From: Bradyrhizobium diazoefficiens
GTDB lineage: Bacteria > Pseudomonadota > Alphaproteobacteria > Rhizobiales > Xanthobacteraceae
Assembly: GCF_016616235.1 (NCBI RefSeq)
Contig: NZ_CP067100.1
Span: 4,709,001-4,773,000 of the forward strand
Length of the DNA: 64,000 nucleotides
Reading direction: 5' to 3'
Part shown: one piece after another, positions 1 through 10,456 of the stretch
Numbering within the stretch: position 1 is the first letter of the stretch
Layout of the letters: the number at the start of each line of letters is the position of its first letter
Notes under the pieces: generated by a model
Database searches by the model: none
Seen by the model: only the letters and a program-made list of their open reading frames with translations
Told to the model about the DNA's origin: nothing
Translations under genes and position numbers: made by a program

Positions 1-918
1 GCAGATCACGAGGCTGGCGAGACGATGCCCGGCCTGGGCTGCCTCGACCGGCTCGGAGCCGGCAAGCCGGGCCGCGATATAGGCCGCGGCAAAGCTGTCG
101 CCGGCCGCCGTGGTATCAACGACCGGCTTGGTCATTGGTTCGGCGCGGACCTCTTGGGTCCCGCCGGGGAAGCGCAGCACGCTGACGGGCTCGGCGAGAC
201 GGAACACCAGTTCGGGTGTGGGAATCCGCGCCATCAGCTGCTCGTGGCTCTCGCCGGGATAGAGCGCGAGCAGATCCTCGGTCGAGGTCAGCACGATGTC
301 GGCGGCCGCAAAGGCTGTGGCAAACACCTCGCGCGCGACCTCGCGGTCAGGCCAGCCCCGTGCGCGGAAGTTCGTGTCGAACACGAAGCGGGTGCCGAGC
401 AGTCGCGCGCGCTTGATCGCCGCGAACAGGCGCTCGCGCCCTGAGGAGTCGTAGATCGAGAGCGTGATCGCTGAGAGATAGACGATGTCGTAGCTCATCA
501 GCGAGTTGAGCAGCTCATCCGTCTCCGGCAGGCTCATCAGCTGGCGCGCCGCCGCGCTGTCGCGCCAGTGGAAGAACTGGCGCTCGCCCTTGGCGTCCAG
601 CTGGATCATGTAGAGGCCAGGGAGCTTGCCCGGCAGCCGCACGACCCGCCGTGTGCCGACGCTCTCCGCATTCCAGGCCGCGATCATCTCGTCGCTCAGG
701 GCGTCGTCGCCGAGCGCGGTGAGATAGTCGACCTTGACCTCGAGCCGCGCGAGGTACACCGCCGTGTTCAGGGTGTCGCCGCCGAAGCCGCGCGAGTACA
801 GGCCGCCGCCCTGTCCGGTGGACGATCCGGAGGAATGCCCTCCTTGCGCCTGCCGGAGCTCGACCATGCATTCACCGATGCAAGCAACGCTCGCCATCGC
901 CATATCCACGCTGTTCAT
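1..918 (-). CDS. kdgK: PfkB-family sugar kinase, 2-keto-3-deoxygluconate kinase-like (C-terminus outside window)
   Basis: ATP-dependent kinase of the ribokinase/PfkB fold, expected to phosphorylate a 2-keto-3-deoxy sugar acid in the cytosol. I translated the minus strand from the ATG at 918-916; 306 codons are open to the window edge with no stop. Near the N-terminus is a CIGECMVEL strand, then the Gly-rich GFGGDTLNTAVYLARL segment (PfkB signature 1). The catalytic/anion-hole motif DTTAAGDSFAAA is near the left edge, with the putative base Asp at about residue 274. The gene starts 9 bp after the stop of the DenD-like gene, so it is the last visible gene of the leftward ABC/sugar operon. The KDG kinase call comes from family resemblance plus the IlvD/Edd dehydratase nearby; a fructokinase or another keto-sugar kinase is possible. 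Confidence 0.85.
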   Translation of the reverse strand, partial: MNSVDMAMASVACIGECMVELRQAQGGHSSGSSTGQGGGLYSRGFGGDTLNTAVYLARLEVKVDYLTALGDDALSDEMIAAWNAESVGTRRVVRLPGKLPGLYMIQLDAKGERQFFHWRDSAAARQLMSLPETDELLNSLMSYDIVYLSAITLSIYDSSGRERLFAAIKRARLLGTRFVFDTNFRARGWPDREVAREVFATAFAAADIVLTSTEDLLALYPGESHEQLMARIPTPELVFRLAEPVSVLRFPGGTQEVRAEPMTKPVVDTTAAGDSFAAAYIAARLAGSEPVEAAQAGHRLASLVIC

Positions 919-927
919 CTGATACGA

Positions 928-1914
928 TCAGGCGACGAACTTGCCGCCGAGCTCGTCTTCGATGTGAATGCGAATGATGTCGTCGAAGGACTTTTCTTCG
1001 GTGGTGAAGCCGAGCTCGCGCGCCCGCTTCGCCTCGAAATTGCGCGGCCAGCCGCCGACGATGCCGACGATGAAGGGATCAGGCTCGCGCTTGATGCGGG
1101 CGGCGACCTTCTCGCCCGCAACCCGCTTCAAGGCGGCGATCTGCTCGCCGACCGTGGCCGACAGGCCCGGCATGGTGAGATTACGGCGCGGACCGACCGC
1201 TGCGAGGTCCATGGTGCCGGCGTGCAGCAGGAAGCCGACCGCCGAGCGCGGCGTGGCGTGCCAGTGGCGCACATCCTCGGAGACCGGGAGGACTGCTTCC
1301 TTGCCGGCCAGCGGCTCGCGCAAGATATTGGAGAAGAAGCCCGATGCCGCCTTGTTGGGCGCACCCGGCCGGATGCAGATGGTCGGCAGGCGGATACCAA
1401 TGCCGTCGAGGAAGCCGCGGCGCGAATAGTCGGCGAGCAGCAATTCACCGATCGCCTTCTGGGTGCCGTAGCTGAGCAGCGGGGTGTGGAAGAACTCGTC
1501 GCCGATCGCATCCGGGAACGGCGCGCCGAACACGGCGATCGAGGACGTGAACACCACGCGCGGCTTGTAGCCGCCGCCGGCGAGCCTGACAGCGTCGAGC
1601 AGCATCCGGGTGCCGTCGAGGTTGATGCGGTAGCCCTTGTCGAAATCGAGCTCGGCCTCGCCCGAGACGATGGCGGCGAGATGGAAGATCACGTCGGGGC
1701 GGCCGGCGATCAGCTTCTCGGCCGCGCCGGGGACGGCGAAATCGCCCGACACGGTCTCGACGGCGAAGCCGGCCTTCTCCGGCTGCTTCGGCTCGACCAC
1801 GTCGTGCATCGTCAATCTGGTGATGTCACTCTTGCCGAGCCGGCCGTCGCGCAGCAGCCGTTCACACAATTTGCGGCCGACCATGCCGGCGGCGCCCAGA
1901 ACCAGAATGTGCAA
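928..1914 (-). CDS. NAD-dependent epimerase/dehydratase family oxidoreductase, D-erythronate dehydrogenase (DenD)-like
   Basis: Extended short-chain dehydrogenase of 328 aa. The Rossmann motif GAAGMVG is at residues 7-13, and a Ser (TSSIAVFG) plus YGTQK form the SDR catalytic Ser/Tyr/Lys set. The C-terminal half, with RHWHATPRSAVGFLLHA, resembles DenD-type sugar-acid dehydrogenases rather than nucleotide-sugar epimerases. The start codon is TTG at 1914-1912 with GGAG a few bases upstream; no ATG lies near the conserved N-terminus. It sits between the permease genes and the kinase and is probably cotranscribed. The likely role is oxidation of an imported sugar acid or polyol. DenD is my best family label; the substrate cannot be read from the sequence. 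Confidence 0.8.
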   Translation of the reverse strand: MHILVLGAAGMVGRKLCERLLRDGRLGKSDITRLTMHDVVEPKQPEKAGFAVETVSGDFAVPGAAEKLIAGRPDVIFHLAAIVSGEAELDFDKGYRINLDGTRMLLDAVRLAGGGYKPRVVFTSSIAVFGAPFPDAIGDEFFHTPLLSYGTQKAIGELLLADYSRRGFLDGIGIRLPTICIRPGAPNKAASGFFSNILREPLAGKEAVLPVSEDVRHWHATPRSAVGFLLHAGTMDLAAVGPRRNLTMPGLSATVGEQIAALKRVAGEKVAARIKREPDPFIVGIVGGWPRNFEAKRARELGFTTEEKSFDDIIRIHIEDELGGKFVA

Positions 1915-1978
1915 GAGCCTACTCCTTCTTATTGCCGGAGCGCGTCAGGCTGGAGGCGCTCCGGTGGCAGTCCGCTGG

Positions 1979-2854
1979 CTATTCCTTCACGGCGCCGGTC
2001 ATCGCCGACACATAGTACTCTACGAAGAAGGAATAAAGGATAACGACGGGGACCGAGCCGGTCAGGGCCGCCGCCATCAGTGCGCCCCAATGATAGACGT
2101 CGCCGTTGACGAGCTCGGTGATGGCGCCGACCGGAATCGTCTTGTTCTCCGACGAGGAGATGAAGGTTAGGGCGTAGATGAACTCGTTCCAGGACAACGT
2201 GAAGGCGAAGATGCCGGCGGAGATCACCCCCGGCAGCGACAAAGGCAGCGTGATCTTGAGCAGGATCTGAAGCCGCGTCGCCCCGTCGATCAGCGCACAT
2301 TCCTCCAGCTCATAGGGGATGGTGCGGAAATAGCCCATCAGCAGCCAGGTGCAGAACGGGATCAGGAAGGTCGGATAGGTCAGGATCAGCGCCAGATTGC
2401 CGTCGAACAGGCCAAGCTGGAACACGATCGCCGCCAGCGGAATGAACAGGATCGAGGGCGGCACGAGATAGCCGAGGAAGATCGCAAGGCCGACATAGCG
2501 CGAACCCTTGTAGCGCAGACGCTCGATCGCATAGGCGGCGCAGACGCTGGCGAACAGCGAGATGAAGGTGGAGGACACCGAGACGATCACGGTGTTCCAC
2601 ATCCAGAGCGGATAGTCGGTGTCGAAGAACAGCTTGCTGATGTGCTCCAGGGTCGGATGCACGATCCAGAACGGATTGTACTTCTCGTAATCGTACATCT
2701 CCGCGTCTGGCTTGAACGTCGCGACCGCCATCCAGTAGAACGGGAACAACAGGAAGAAGATGATCAGGCCGAGCGGAAGATAAACGCGGAGAAACTTCCG
2801 CGGAAAACTTTCCAAATAGTCCATTCCGACGCTTTGGTCGTCCATCGTGGTCAT
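1979..2854 (-). CDS. Carbohydrate ABC transporter permease, MalG/UgpE type
   Basis: Inner-membrane permease of 291 aa with the hydrophobic pattern of a six-helix MalG-type subunit. The cytoplasmic EAA loop that docks on the ATPase is visible as ELEECALIDGATRLQIL with the downstream LPLSLPG. The ATG at 2854 follows GGGAGGGA, a strong ribosome binding site that overlaps the 3' end of the upstream permease gene (2 bp apart), so translation is probably coupled. It pairs with the MalF-type permease at 2857-3804 and the ATPase at 5242-6303 in one importer. There is a 64-bp gap to the DenD-like gene. Confidence 0.93.
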   Translation of the reverse strand: MTTMDDQSVGMDYLESFPRKFLRVYLPLGLIIFFLLFPFYWMAVATFKPDAEMYDYEKYNPFWIVHPTLEHISKLFFDTDYPLWMWNTVIVSVSSTFISLFASVCAAYAIERLRYKGSRYVGLAIFLGYLVPPSILFIPLAAIVFQLGLFDGNLALILTYPTFLIPFCTWLLMGYFRTIPYELEECALIDGATRLQILLKITLPLSLPGVISAGIFAFTLSWNEFIYALTFISSSENKTIPVGAITELVNGDVYHWGALMAAALTGSVPVVILYSFFVEYYVSAMTGAVKE

Positions 2855-2856
2855 AG

Positions 2857-3804
2857 TCAGTCCCTCCCGCCTTGCTGCCAGCGGGAGCGCTGAAGCCCGA
2901 AGAAGCTGAGCAGGATCGCCGCGACAAGGAACGGAATCATCGCATTCGAGATCGCCGCGCCCTCGCCGAGATTGCCGCCGGTGATGGCCCGCTGGAACGA
3001 CAGCGTCGCCATCAGATGCGTGGCGTTGATCGGCCCGCCCCGCGTGATGGTGTAGATCAGCTGGAAGTCGGTGAAGGTCATCAGCACCGAGAACGTCATC
3101 ACGACCGCGATGATCGGCGACAGCATCGGCAGCGTGATGTGGCGGAATCTCTGCATGTTGGTGGCGCCATCGAGATTGGCGGCTTCATAGAGCGAGGGCG
3201 AGATCGTCTGCAATCCCGCCAGCAGCGTGATCGCCACGAACGGCACGCCGCGCCAGATATTGGCCGCGACGACCGACCAGCGCGCATTCCAGGGATCGCC
3301 GAGAAAGTCGATATAGCGCGTGATCAGGCCGGCCTTGATCAGCACCCAGGAGATGATCGAGAATTGGCTGTCGTAGATCCACCAGAACGCAATCGCCGAG
3401 AGCACCGTCGGCACCACGAAGGGCAAGAGCACGATGGCGCGGATCATCGACTTGAACGGCAGCCGCTCGTTGAGCAGCAGCGCCAGGTAAAGGCCGATGG
3501 CGAATTTCACGATGCTCGCGAACACCGTGTAGAAGATGGTGTTGAACACCGAGAGCCAGAACACGGAGTCCTTGGACAGCGAGACGAAATTCTGGAAGCC
3601 GATATAGCGCCCGGCCCCACCGATCTTGGTGTCGGTCATGCCGAGCCAGAAGCCCAGCGCCAGCGGGTAAGCCAGAAACAGGATCAGGATCGCGATCGCC
3701 GGCACCATGAACATGGCGCCGAGAAAATTCCGGCTCTCGAATGCTCTGGTCCACAGGCTTGCGCGCTTGAGCTGCGCGGCAACGGGTTCGGCGATGACCG
3801 CCAT
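2857..3804 (-). CDS. Carbohydrate ABC transporter permease, MalF/UgpA type
   Basis: Inner-membrane permease of 315 aa. After a roughly 25-residue cytoplasmic N-terminus comes a first helix (AMFMVPAIAILILFLAYPLALG), then five more hydrophobic segments. The EAA loop is seen as LYEAANLDGATNMQRFRHI followed by TLPMLSP. The start ATG at 3804 has GAGGGGAG upstream. It is the third gene of the leftward operon, after the ATPase and the binding protein, and forms the heterodimeric channel with the MalG-type subunit. Length and organisation are normal for the CUT1 family of oligosaccharide and polyol importers. Confidence 0.93.
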   Translation of the reverse strand: MAVIAEPVAAQLKRASLWTRAFESRNFLGAMFMVPAIAILILFLAYPLALGFWLGMTDTKIGGAGRYIGFQNFVSLSKDSVFWLSVFNTIFYTVFASIVKFAIGLYLALLLNERLPFKSMIRAIVLLPFVVPTVLSAIAFWWIYDSQFSIISWVLIKAGLITRYIDFLGDPWNARWSVVAANIWRGVPFVAITLLAGLQTISPSLYEAANLDGATNMQRFRHITLPMLSPIIAVVMTFSVLMTFTDFQLIYTITRGGPINATHLMATLSFQRAITGGNLGEGAAISNAMIPFLVAAILLSFFGLQRSRWQQGGRD

Positions 3805-3870
3805 ATCGAACTCCCCTCAAAGAACGGTCACGGCGTCCAGCGAACCGGACGCCGTGCAGATTGGAGTTGA

Positions 3871-5184
3871 TCAGACCTGGTAGTAGCGCTTGGCGCGCTC
3901 GGCGGCGCGCGCGGCCGCCTGCTTCGGCGTCGCCGAGCCCGAGGCCGCTTCCGCGAACATGTCGACGACGACGAAGTCGCCCATCACGGCAGCGGAGGCG
4001 TAGCCGAGATCGCCGGCATAGCCGTTGTCGCGGCAGCGCTTCAGGCAGTCGCGATACGGGGTGATCTTCGGGTCCGACGTCCACACCGGGTTGTCGTTGT
4101 AGGCCGGCAGCGGCGGCGACACGTAGCCGTTCGAGGAGACCTCCCAGGCGTCGTAGTTCTCCTTGTCCATCATGAACTTGATGTATTCCTTGACCGCCTT
4201 CGGATATTTCGAGTGCTTGTAGCCGTAATAGACCAGCACGTTCTGCTGCTCGGTCGGCACGCCCACGGGGCCGATCGGCATCGGCGCGTGGTTCATGTCC
4301 TTGGCGATCTCCTGCTGCTTGGGATCAGAGGAGGTCTTGCCGACGGTCCAGATCGAGATGCCGTTCAGGGTGAGGCTGAGTTCGCCGTTGAGGAACGCCT
4401 TGTTGTTATTCGAATCGTTCCACGACAGCACGCCGGGGATGAACGTCTCGTAGAGCTGCTTGACGTATTCGAGCGCGGCGATCGTCTCGGGCGAATCGAT
4501 CACCACCTCGTTCTTCTCATTGACGACCTTGCCGCCGAACGCCCACAGCGCCCACTGGCACCAGCCATTGGCGTCGCCCGTGGCGTGGCCGAGCGCGAAG
4601 CCGGCCGGCGTGTTGTTCTTCTTCAGGGCCTGGCACAGCTTGAGGAAGCCGGCGGTGTCCTTGGGGAATTCGTCGAAGCCGGCGGCCTTCACATGGCTGA
4701 TGCGGTAGTTGAGGCAGCCGCCCGTCGCGCCCTGCGGAATCGCGATCCAGCCATTGCCCTTCTTGCCGTACTTCTCGGCGACCGGATACCAGCCGCCATA
4801 TTGCTTGCCGAGGTAATCGGCGACGTCGGTGACGTCGATCAGCTTCTCCGGGAACTTGTGGGGATCGTCGAGCGTGCCGATGATGAGGTCGGGACCGGCG
4901 CCGACATTGGCGGCCACGGCCGCCTTCGGGCGAATGTCCTCCCAGCTCTCGGCCTCGAGCTTCACCTTGACGCCGGTCTTCTCCGAGAACTTCTTGGTCT
5001 GCTCGGCGAACTTATCGAACTCGGCCTGGATGAACTGCTTCCAGCGCAACACGCGAATGGACGCGTTCGGCTCCGGCGTGTTGGTCCACTCCGCCGCGCG
5101 GACCGGGACGATGCCGGGGCCGGCCAGCAGCGCTGCGCCGCCGAGGCCAGCCTTGAGCAAACTACGCCTGTCGAAATCGCTCAT
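3871..5184 (-). CDS. ABC transporter extracellular sugar-binding protein (family 1), Tat-exported
   Basis: Periplasmic binding protein of 437 aa. The N-terminus DRRSLLKAGLGGAALLAG is a twin-arginine signal with cleavage likely after PVRAAE. The mature part has the MalE-like two-lobe pattern, including a conserved Gly/Asp-rich GAGPDLIIG segment and Trp-rich ligand-facing stretches. The start at 5184 has GGGAGAGA upstream. It delivers the substrate to the MalF/MalG pair encoded immediately downstream. The substrate is inferred to be a sugar, polyol or sugar acid from the catabolic genes in the same operon; nothing in the sequence names it. Confidence 0.92.
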   Translation of the reverse strand: MSDFDRRSLLKAGLGGAALLAGPGIVPVRAAEWTNTPEPNASIRVLRWKQFIQAEFDKFAEQTKKFSEKTGVKVKLEAESWEDIRPKAAVAANVGAGPDLIIGTLDDPHKFPEKLIDVTDVADYLGKQYGGWYPVAEKYGKKGNGWIAIPQGATGGCLNYRISHVKAAGFDEFPKDTAGFLKLCQALKKNNTPAGFALGHATGDANGWCQWALWAFGGKVVNEKNEVVIDSPETIAALEYVKQLYETFIPGVLSWNDSNNNKAFLNGELSLTLNGISIWTVGKTSSDPKQQEIAKDMNHAPMPIGPVGVPTEQQNVLVYYGYKHSKYPKAVKEYIKFMMDKENYDAWEVSSNGYVSPPLPAYNDNPVWTSDPKITPYRDCLKRCRDNGYAGDLGYASAAVMGDFVVVDMFAEAASGSATPKQAAARAAERAKRYYQV

Positions 5185-5241
5185 CGTTCTCTCCCTGAAT
5201 TTTATATTTGATTGGGCCGCTCTTACATCACCAACACGTCG

Positions 5242-6303
<1,062 letters not shown>

Positions 6304-6506
6304 CTAGCTCCCTCCTCGAAAGTCCACGACGCCTTTTGCGCCACGACCGTCTTGTTTTTTCAGACTTAGCCAACCCGAAGCCCGAACCTAGCAGGCGACA
6401 TTGTCGGCAGTTTGTGCGGTTTTGGCAATTTGTCTTTGGTTAGTCGGTGCTGGTAGCGCTGTCAACGATCCTTTGGTTTCGACATGGGCTATGCTAAGAG
6501 CAGCAA
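6304..6506. promoter_or_regulatory. Divergent promoter region between ABC operon and LacI-type regulator
   Basis: This noncoding stretch separates two outward-facing transcription units: the sugar ABC operon (leftward) and the LacI-family gene (rightward). It is AT-richer than its flanks and must hold both promoters. The only clear symmetrical site is the operator-like element at 6451-6464. I could not place -35/-10 boxes with confidence. Confidence 0.6.
6451..6464. promoter_or_regulatory. Putative LacI/GntR-family operator O1
   Basis: The 14-mer TGGTAGCGCTGTCA is an imperfect palindrome centred on CpG, as LacI-family operators are. Its left half TGGTAGCG is identical to the left half of a second, better palindrome at 7579-7592. 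It lies about 43 bp upstream of the regulator start and about 150 bp upstream of the ABC ATPase start, so one site could control both directions. Binding by the adjacent regulator is inference. Confidence 0.5.
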
Positions 6507-7607
6507 ATGGGTCGAAAACGCACCAAGTCAGGCAAAATCCGGCTGGCCGAAGTCGCCGAGCTTGCCGGCGTCAGTCCGATTACGGCGTCCCGCTTCTTCC
6601 GGAATCCGGAGGCGCTGTCGCTCGCCAAGCGGACGCGGGTCGAGAGCGCAGCCAGGGAGCTCGGCTACGTGCCGAACCTGGCGGCACGCGCGCTGGCCTC
6701 GCAACGCACCGAAGTGATCGGTGTGCTGATCCCCTCTCTCACTAATAACGTGTTCTCGGACGTGCTGCGCGGCATCTATGACGCCTCCGAAGGCAGCCGC
6801 TACTCGATCCAGTTGTCCAACACCCGCTACAGTATTCTCCAGGAAGAGAAGCTGCTGCGCCTGTTCCTGGCGCAGAAGCCGGCCGGGCTGATCGTCACCG
6901 GCATCGACCAGACCACGGAATCGCGTGCGATGCTGGAGGCCGCCGATTGCCCGATCGTGCAAATCATGGAGATCGGGCCCAACCCGGTCGACATGATGAT
7001 CGGCTTTTCGCACTATGATGCAGCCCGCGCGGCGATCGCCCATTTGTTCGCGCAAGGCCACCGCAGGATCGGCTTCGTCGGCGCGCGTATGGATCCCAGG
7101 GTGCAGCGGCGGCTCGACGGATACGGATCGGCCATGAAGGACGCCGGCCTGTTCGAGCAGCGCCTCGTCGTCACGACGGCGACACCGACCTCGGTGACGC
7201 TCGGTGGCGCTCTGTTCACCGATCTGCTCGGACGCGAGCCCGGCCTCGACGCAGTGTTCTGCGCCAATGACGACCTCGCGCTCGGCGTTCTGTTCGAATG
7301 CCGGCGCCGGGAGATCGCGGTGCCCGAGCAGATCGCGATCGTCGGCTTCAACGATCTCGAATTCATGGCCTCCGCCGTCCCGACGCTGACCAGCGTGCGC
7401 ACCAACCGCTATGAGATGGGCAAAACCGCCGCCACCATGCTGATCGATGCGATCGACGGACGGCGGCCGGAACAGCCGGTGCTCGATCTCGGCTTCAAGG
7501 TGATCGAGCGGCAAAGCTCGTCGGCGCGGCGTTCGGACAACAGGCCAGCCGTATCAGGCGTGGGCGTGGCGAACAAAATGGTAGCGTTACCAACTAGCCA
7601 TGACTAG
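6507..7607 (+). CDS. LacI-family transcriptional regulator, GntR-like
   Basis: DNA-binding repressor of 366 aa. The helix-turn-helix lies at about residues 12-34 (VAELAGVSPITASRFF), followed by the hinge region (GYVPNLAARALA) that inserts a Leu/Ala pair into the minor groove. Residues about 66-340 form a periplasmic-binding-like effector domain. The pattern VIGVLIPSLTNNVFSDVLRG and VFCANDDLALG closely recalls gluconate repressor GntR of enteric bacteria, so a sugar acid is a sensible effector. It is divergent from the ABC operon and 121 bp upstream of the dehydratase. The last about 20 residues are divergent and overlap the second operator-like palindrome. Confidence 0.92.
   Translation: MGRKRTKSGKIRLAEVAELAGVSPITASRFFRNPEALSLAKRTRVESAARELGYVPNLAARALASQRTEVIGVLIPSLTNNVFSDVLRGIYDASEGSRYSIQLSNTRYSILQEEKLLRLFLAQKPAGLIVTGIDQTTESRAMLEAADCPIVQIMEIGPNPVDMMIGFSHYDAARAAIAHLFAQGHRRIGFVGARMDPRVQRRLDGYGSAMKDAGLFEQRLVVTTATPTSVTLGGALFTDLLGREPGLDAVFCANDDLALGVLFECRRREIAVPEQIAIVGFNDLEFMASAVPTLTSVRTNRYEMGKTAATMLIDAIDGRRPEQPVLDLGFKVIERQSSSARRSDNRPAVSGVGVANKMVALPTSHD
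7579..7592. promoter_or_regulatory. Putative LacI/GntR-family operator O2
   Basis: TGGTAGCGTTACCA is palindromic at six of seven base pairs around a central CpG and shares its left half with the element at 6451-6464. It lies inside the final codons of the regulator gene and about 140 bp upstream of the dehydratase start, a position that fits control of the downstream dehydratase/SDR unit. The GTTACC half-site resembles that of enteric GntR. Function is inferred. Confidence 0.6.
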
Positions 7608-7728
7608 TATCGAACTTGTGAGGAAACGACCCGCCAACGGGCAGGCCCACCATCGCCCACACCGTTGGGCATCGCACAAGCCGATCCCATAATCGGACGC
7701 CAGTGCGTTTGCATTGCAGGAGACACCA

Positions 7729-9558
7729 ATGACAAAAAAGCCAACCAATGGGCACGCACCCGCCGGTAACGGCACGCGCCGCCACCTCCGCTCGCAGGAA
7801 TGGTTCAACAACCCGCATAATCCGGGCATGACCGCGCTCTATATGGAGCGCTATCTGAACTACGGCCTCACCCGCGCCGAGCTCCAGTCCGGCAAGCCGA
7901 TCATCGGCATTGCGCAAACCGGCAACGACCTCTCTCCCTGCAATCGCCATCACATCGAGCTCGCCCACCGTGTCCGCGAAGGCATCCGCGAGGCCGGCGG
8001 CATCGCGATGGAATTCCCGACCCACCCCATTCAAGAGACCGGCAAGCGTCCGACCGCGGCGCTCGACCGCAACCTCGCTTATCTCGGCCTGGTCGAGATC
8101 CTCTATGGTTACCCGCTCGACGGCGTGGTGCTGACCACCGGCTGCGATAAGACCACACCCGCCTGCATGATGGCGGCGGCGACCGTGAACCTGCCGGCGA
8201 TCGTGCTGTCGGGCGGCCCGATGCTCAACGGCTGGCACAATGGCGAGCGCACCGGCTCCGGCACCATCGTCTGGAAATCGCGCGAGCGGCTCGCCGCCGG
8301 CGAGATCGACTATGAAGAGTTCATGGAGATCGTGGCCTCCTCGGCGCCCTCGGTCGGCCATTGCAACACCATGGGTACCGCCTCGACCATGAACGGCCTT
8401 GCCGAAGCGCTCGGCTTCTCGCTGCCGGGCTGCGCCGCGATCCCCGCCCCCTACCGCGAGCGCGGCCAGATCGCCTACGAGACCGGCAAGCGCATCGTCG
8501 AGATGGTCTGGGAAGACCTCAAGCCCTCGGACATCCTGACCCGCAAGGCGTTCGAGAACTGCATCGTGATCAACTCGGCGATCGGCGGCTCGACCAACGC
8601 GCCGATCCACATCAACGCGTTGGCCCGCCATATCGGCGTCGAGCTCACGATCGACGACTGGCAGAAATTCGGCCACGACGTGCCGCTCCTGGTCAACATG
8701 CAGCCGGCCGGCTTCTATCTCGGCGAGGAATTCCACCGCGCCGGCGGCGTGCCGGCCGTGGTGCGCGAGCTGATGAAGCACAAGCGCATCCATGAAGACG
8801 CCATCACGGTCAACGGCCGCGGCATCGGCGAGAATTGCAAGAATGCGCCAGCTCCCGACAACGACGTGATCTGGGCCTATGACAAGCCGCTGGTCAAGGA
8901 CGCCGGCTTCCTGGTGCTGAAGGGCAATCTGTTCGATTCTGCGATCATGAAGACCTCAGTGATCTCCAAGGAATTCCGCGACCGCTATCTCAGCAACCCG
9001 AAGGACCTCAACGCGTTCGAGGGCCGCGCCATCGTGTTCGAGGGTCCCGAGGATTACCACGCGCGGATCGACGATGCCTCGCTCGACATCGACGAGCATT
9101 GCGTGCTGTTCATCCGCGGCACCGGGCCGATCGGCTACCCTGGAGGAGCCGAGGTCGTGAACATGCAGCCGCCGGCGGCCCTGATCAAACGCGGCATCCA
9201 CTCCCTGCCCTGCATCGGCGACGGCCGCCAGTCCGGCACGTCGGGCTCACCCTCAATCTTGAATGCCTCGCCGGAAGCGGCCGCCAATGGCGGTCTTGCG
9301 ATCCTTAGGACCGGCGACAAGGTCCGCATCGACCTCAACAAGGGCAGCGCCAACATCCTGATCTCGGACGAGGAGCTGAAGAAGCGCCACGCCGAACTCA
9401 AGGCCAATGGCGGCTTCAAGCATCCGCCGAACCAGACGCCCTGGCAGGAGCTTTATCGCAACACCGTCGGCCAGCACGCGACCGGCGCCTGCGTCGAGAT
9501 CGCCACGCGGTACCAGAACGTCGCCGGCACCTTTGGCGTGGCGCGCGATAATCACTAG
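7729..9558 (+). CDS. IlvD/Edd-family sugar-acid dehydratase
   Basis: Fe-S dehydratase of 609 aa that removes water from an aldonate to give a 2-keto-3-deoxy acid. The cluster-ligand motif [13 protein letters not shown] is at about residues 140-152, and further conserved segments include [13 protein letters not shown] and [14 protein letters not shown], typical of the pentonate/hexonate branch of the family. Length matches L-arabonate/D-xylonate dehydratases (about 580-600 aa). I chose the ATG at 7729 because GCAGGAG lies 6 bases upstream; a TTG at 7714 is in frame but poorly placed. True dihydroxy-acid dehydratase of isoleucine/valine synthesis is less likely given the neighbours. Confidence 0.9.
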   Translation: MTKKPTNGHAPAGNGTRRHLRSQEWFNNPHNPGMTALYMERYLNYGLTRAELQSGKPIIGIAQTGNDLSPCNRHHIELAHRVREGIREAGGIAMEFPTHPIQETGKRPTAALDRNLAYLGLVEILYGYPLDGVVLTTGCDKTTPACMMAAATVNLPAIVLSGGPMLNGWHNGERTGSGTIVWKSRERLAAGEIDYEEFMEIVASSAPSVGHCNTMGTASTMNGLAEALGFSLPGCAAIPAPYRERGQIAYETGKRIVEMVWEDLKPSDILTRKAFENCIVINSAIGGSTNAPIHINALARHIGVELTIDDWQKFGHDVPLLVNMQPAGFYLGEEFHRAGGVPAVVRELMKHKRIHEDAITVNGRGIGENCKNAPAPDNDVIWAYDKPLVKDAGFLVLKGNLFDSAIMKTSVISKEFRDRYLSNPKDLNAFEGRAIVFEGPEDYHARIDDASLDIDEHCVLFIRGTGPIGYPGGAEVVNMQPPAALIKRGIHSLPCIGDGRQSGTSGSPSILNASPEAAANGGLAILRTGDKVRIDLNKGSANILISDEELKKRHAELKANGGFKHPPNQTPWQELYRNTVGQHATGACVEIATRYQNVAGTFGVARDNH

Positions 9559-9567
9559 CAGCCACAC

Positions 9568-9680
9568 CGTCATTGCGCGAAGCAATTCAGAAATTTCTCC
9601 GCGGAGAGACCCTGGATTGCTTCGTCGCACCAGCGCAAAATTGCCTTGCAATTTTGTCGCGGGCTCCTCGCAATGATGGC
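9568..9680. repeat. Dispersed intergenic palindromic repeat (rhizobial type)
   Basis: Between the dehydratase and SDR genes lie CATTGCGCGAAGCAATTC at the left and CTGGATTGCTTCGTCGC plus CTCGCAATGATGG at the right. These are mutually complementary blocks that would fold into a long imperfect hairpin. I recognise this CATTGCG...GAAGCAAT...TGGATTGCTTCGTCGC...CGCAATGA pattern as a common noncoding repeat of Bradyrhizobium-type genomes. It sits inside what is probably one transcript. Confidence 0.65.
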
Positions 9681-9716
9681 GGAGCAAACATTGCATCAAG
9701 AATTCAAGGAGAAAAA

Positions 9717-10448
9717 ATGGCAGACCGCCTCAAGGGAAAGCGTGCCGTCGTCACGGCAGCGGCAGCAGGCATCGGGCGCGCATGCGCGATCGCATTCGCG
9801 CGTGAAGGCGCAACCGTCATCGCCACCGACATCAACGAGGCCGGCATCGCAGGCCTTTCCAAGGAAGGCATCGCCGAGACCGCAAAGCTCGATGTCCGCA
9901 ACACCGCCGACGTCAATGCCTTCGCCAAGCGCATCGGCAAGATCGACATCCTGCTCAACGCGGCCGGCTTCGTGCACCACGGCACCATCCTGGAGTGCTC
10001 GGAGGAGGATTTCGACTTCTCGTTCGACCTCAACGTCAAGTCGATGCACCGGACCATCAAGGCCTTCCTGCCCGACATGATCGCGGGCGGCGGCGGCAGC
10101 ATCGTGAACATCTCGTCCTGCGCGGCCTTGAGGCCGCCGGCGAACCGCTACGTTTACAGCTCGTCCAAGGCGGCGGTGTCGCTGCTGTCGCGCGCGGTCG
10201 CGCTCGACTTCATCACCAAGGGCATCCGCTGCAACGCGATCTGCCCCGGCACCGTCGAGACGCCCTCGATGCTCGACCGCGCCGCCGCGCAGGGGCCCCA
10301 GGGCAAGGAGATGTTCATTTCCCGCCAGAAGATGGGCCGGCTCGGCACCGCCGACGAGATCGCCGCCATGGCAGTCTATCTCGGCAGCGACGAGAGCGCC
10401 TTCACCACCGGCGTCGACCTCGTCGTCGACGGCGGCTACATGCTCTGA
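9717..10448 (+). CDS. SDR-family dehydrogenase, 2-keto-3-deoxy-sugar-acid dehydrogenase-like
   Basis: Classical short-chain dehydrogenase of 243 aa. The cofactor motif is AAAAGIGRA near residue 15, with Asp at the end of the second strand (IATDIN), which favours NAD over NADP. The catalytic Ser is in NISSCA and Tyr/Lys in YVYSSSKAA; a C-terminal VDGGYML is typical. It resembles the BDH2/2-keto-3-deoxy-L-fuconate dehydrogenase branch. The ATG at 9717 follows AAGGAG; an upstream in-frame extension runs through the intergenic repeat and is rejected. In context it may oxidise the keto-deoxy acid made by the dehydratase. Confidence 0.85.
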   Translation: MADRLKGKRAVVTAAAAGIGRACAIAFAREGATVIATDINEAGIAGLSKEGIAETAKLDVRNTADVNAFAKRIGKIDILLNAAGFVHHGTILECSEEDFDFSFDLNVKSMHRTIKAFLPDMIAGGGGSIVNISSCAALRPPANRYVYSSSKAAVSLLSRAVALDFITKGIRCNAICPGTVETPSMLDRAAAQGPQGKEMFISRQKMGRLGTADEIAAMAVYLGSDESAFTTGVDLVVDGGYML

Positions 10449-10456
10449 TTACTTAA

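Noticed and set aside
7729..9558. Dihydroxy-acid dehydratase IlvD of branched-chain amino acid synthesis
   Set aside because: Neighbouring sugar transporter, kinase and SDR genes and the sugar-acid dehydratase-type motifs favour a catabolic role.
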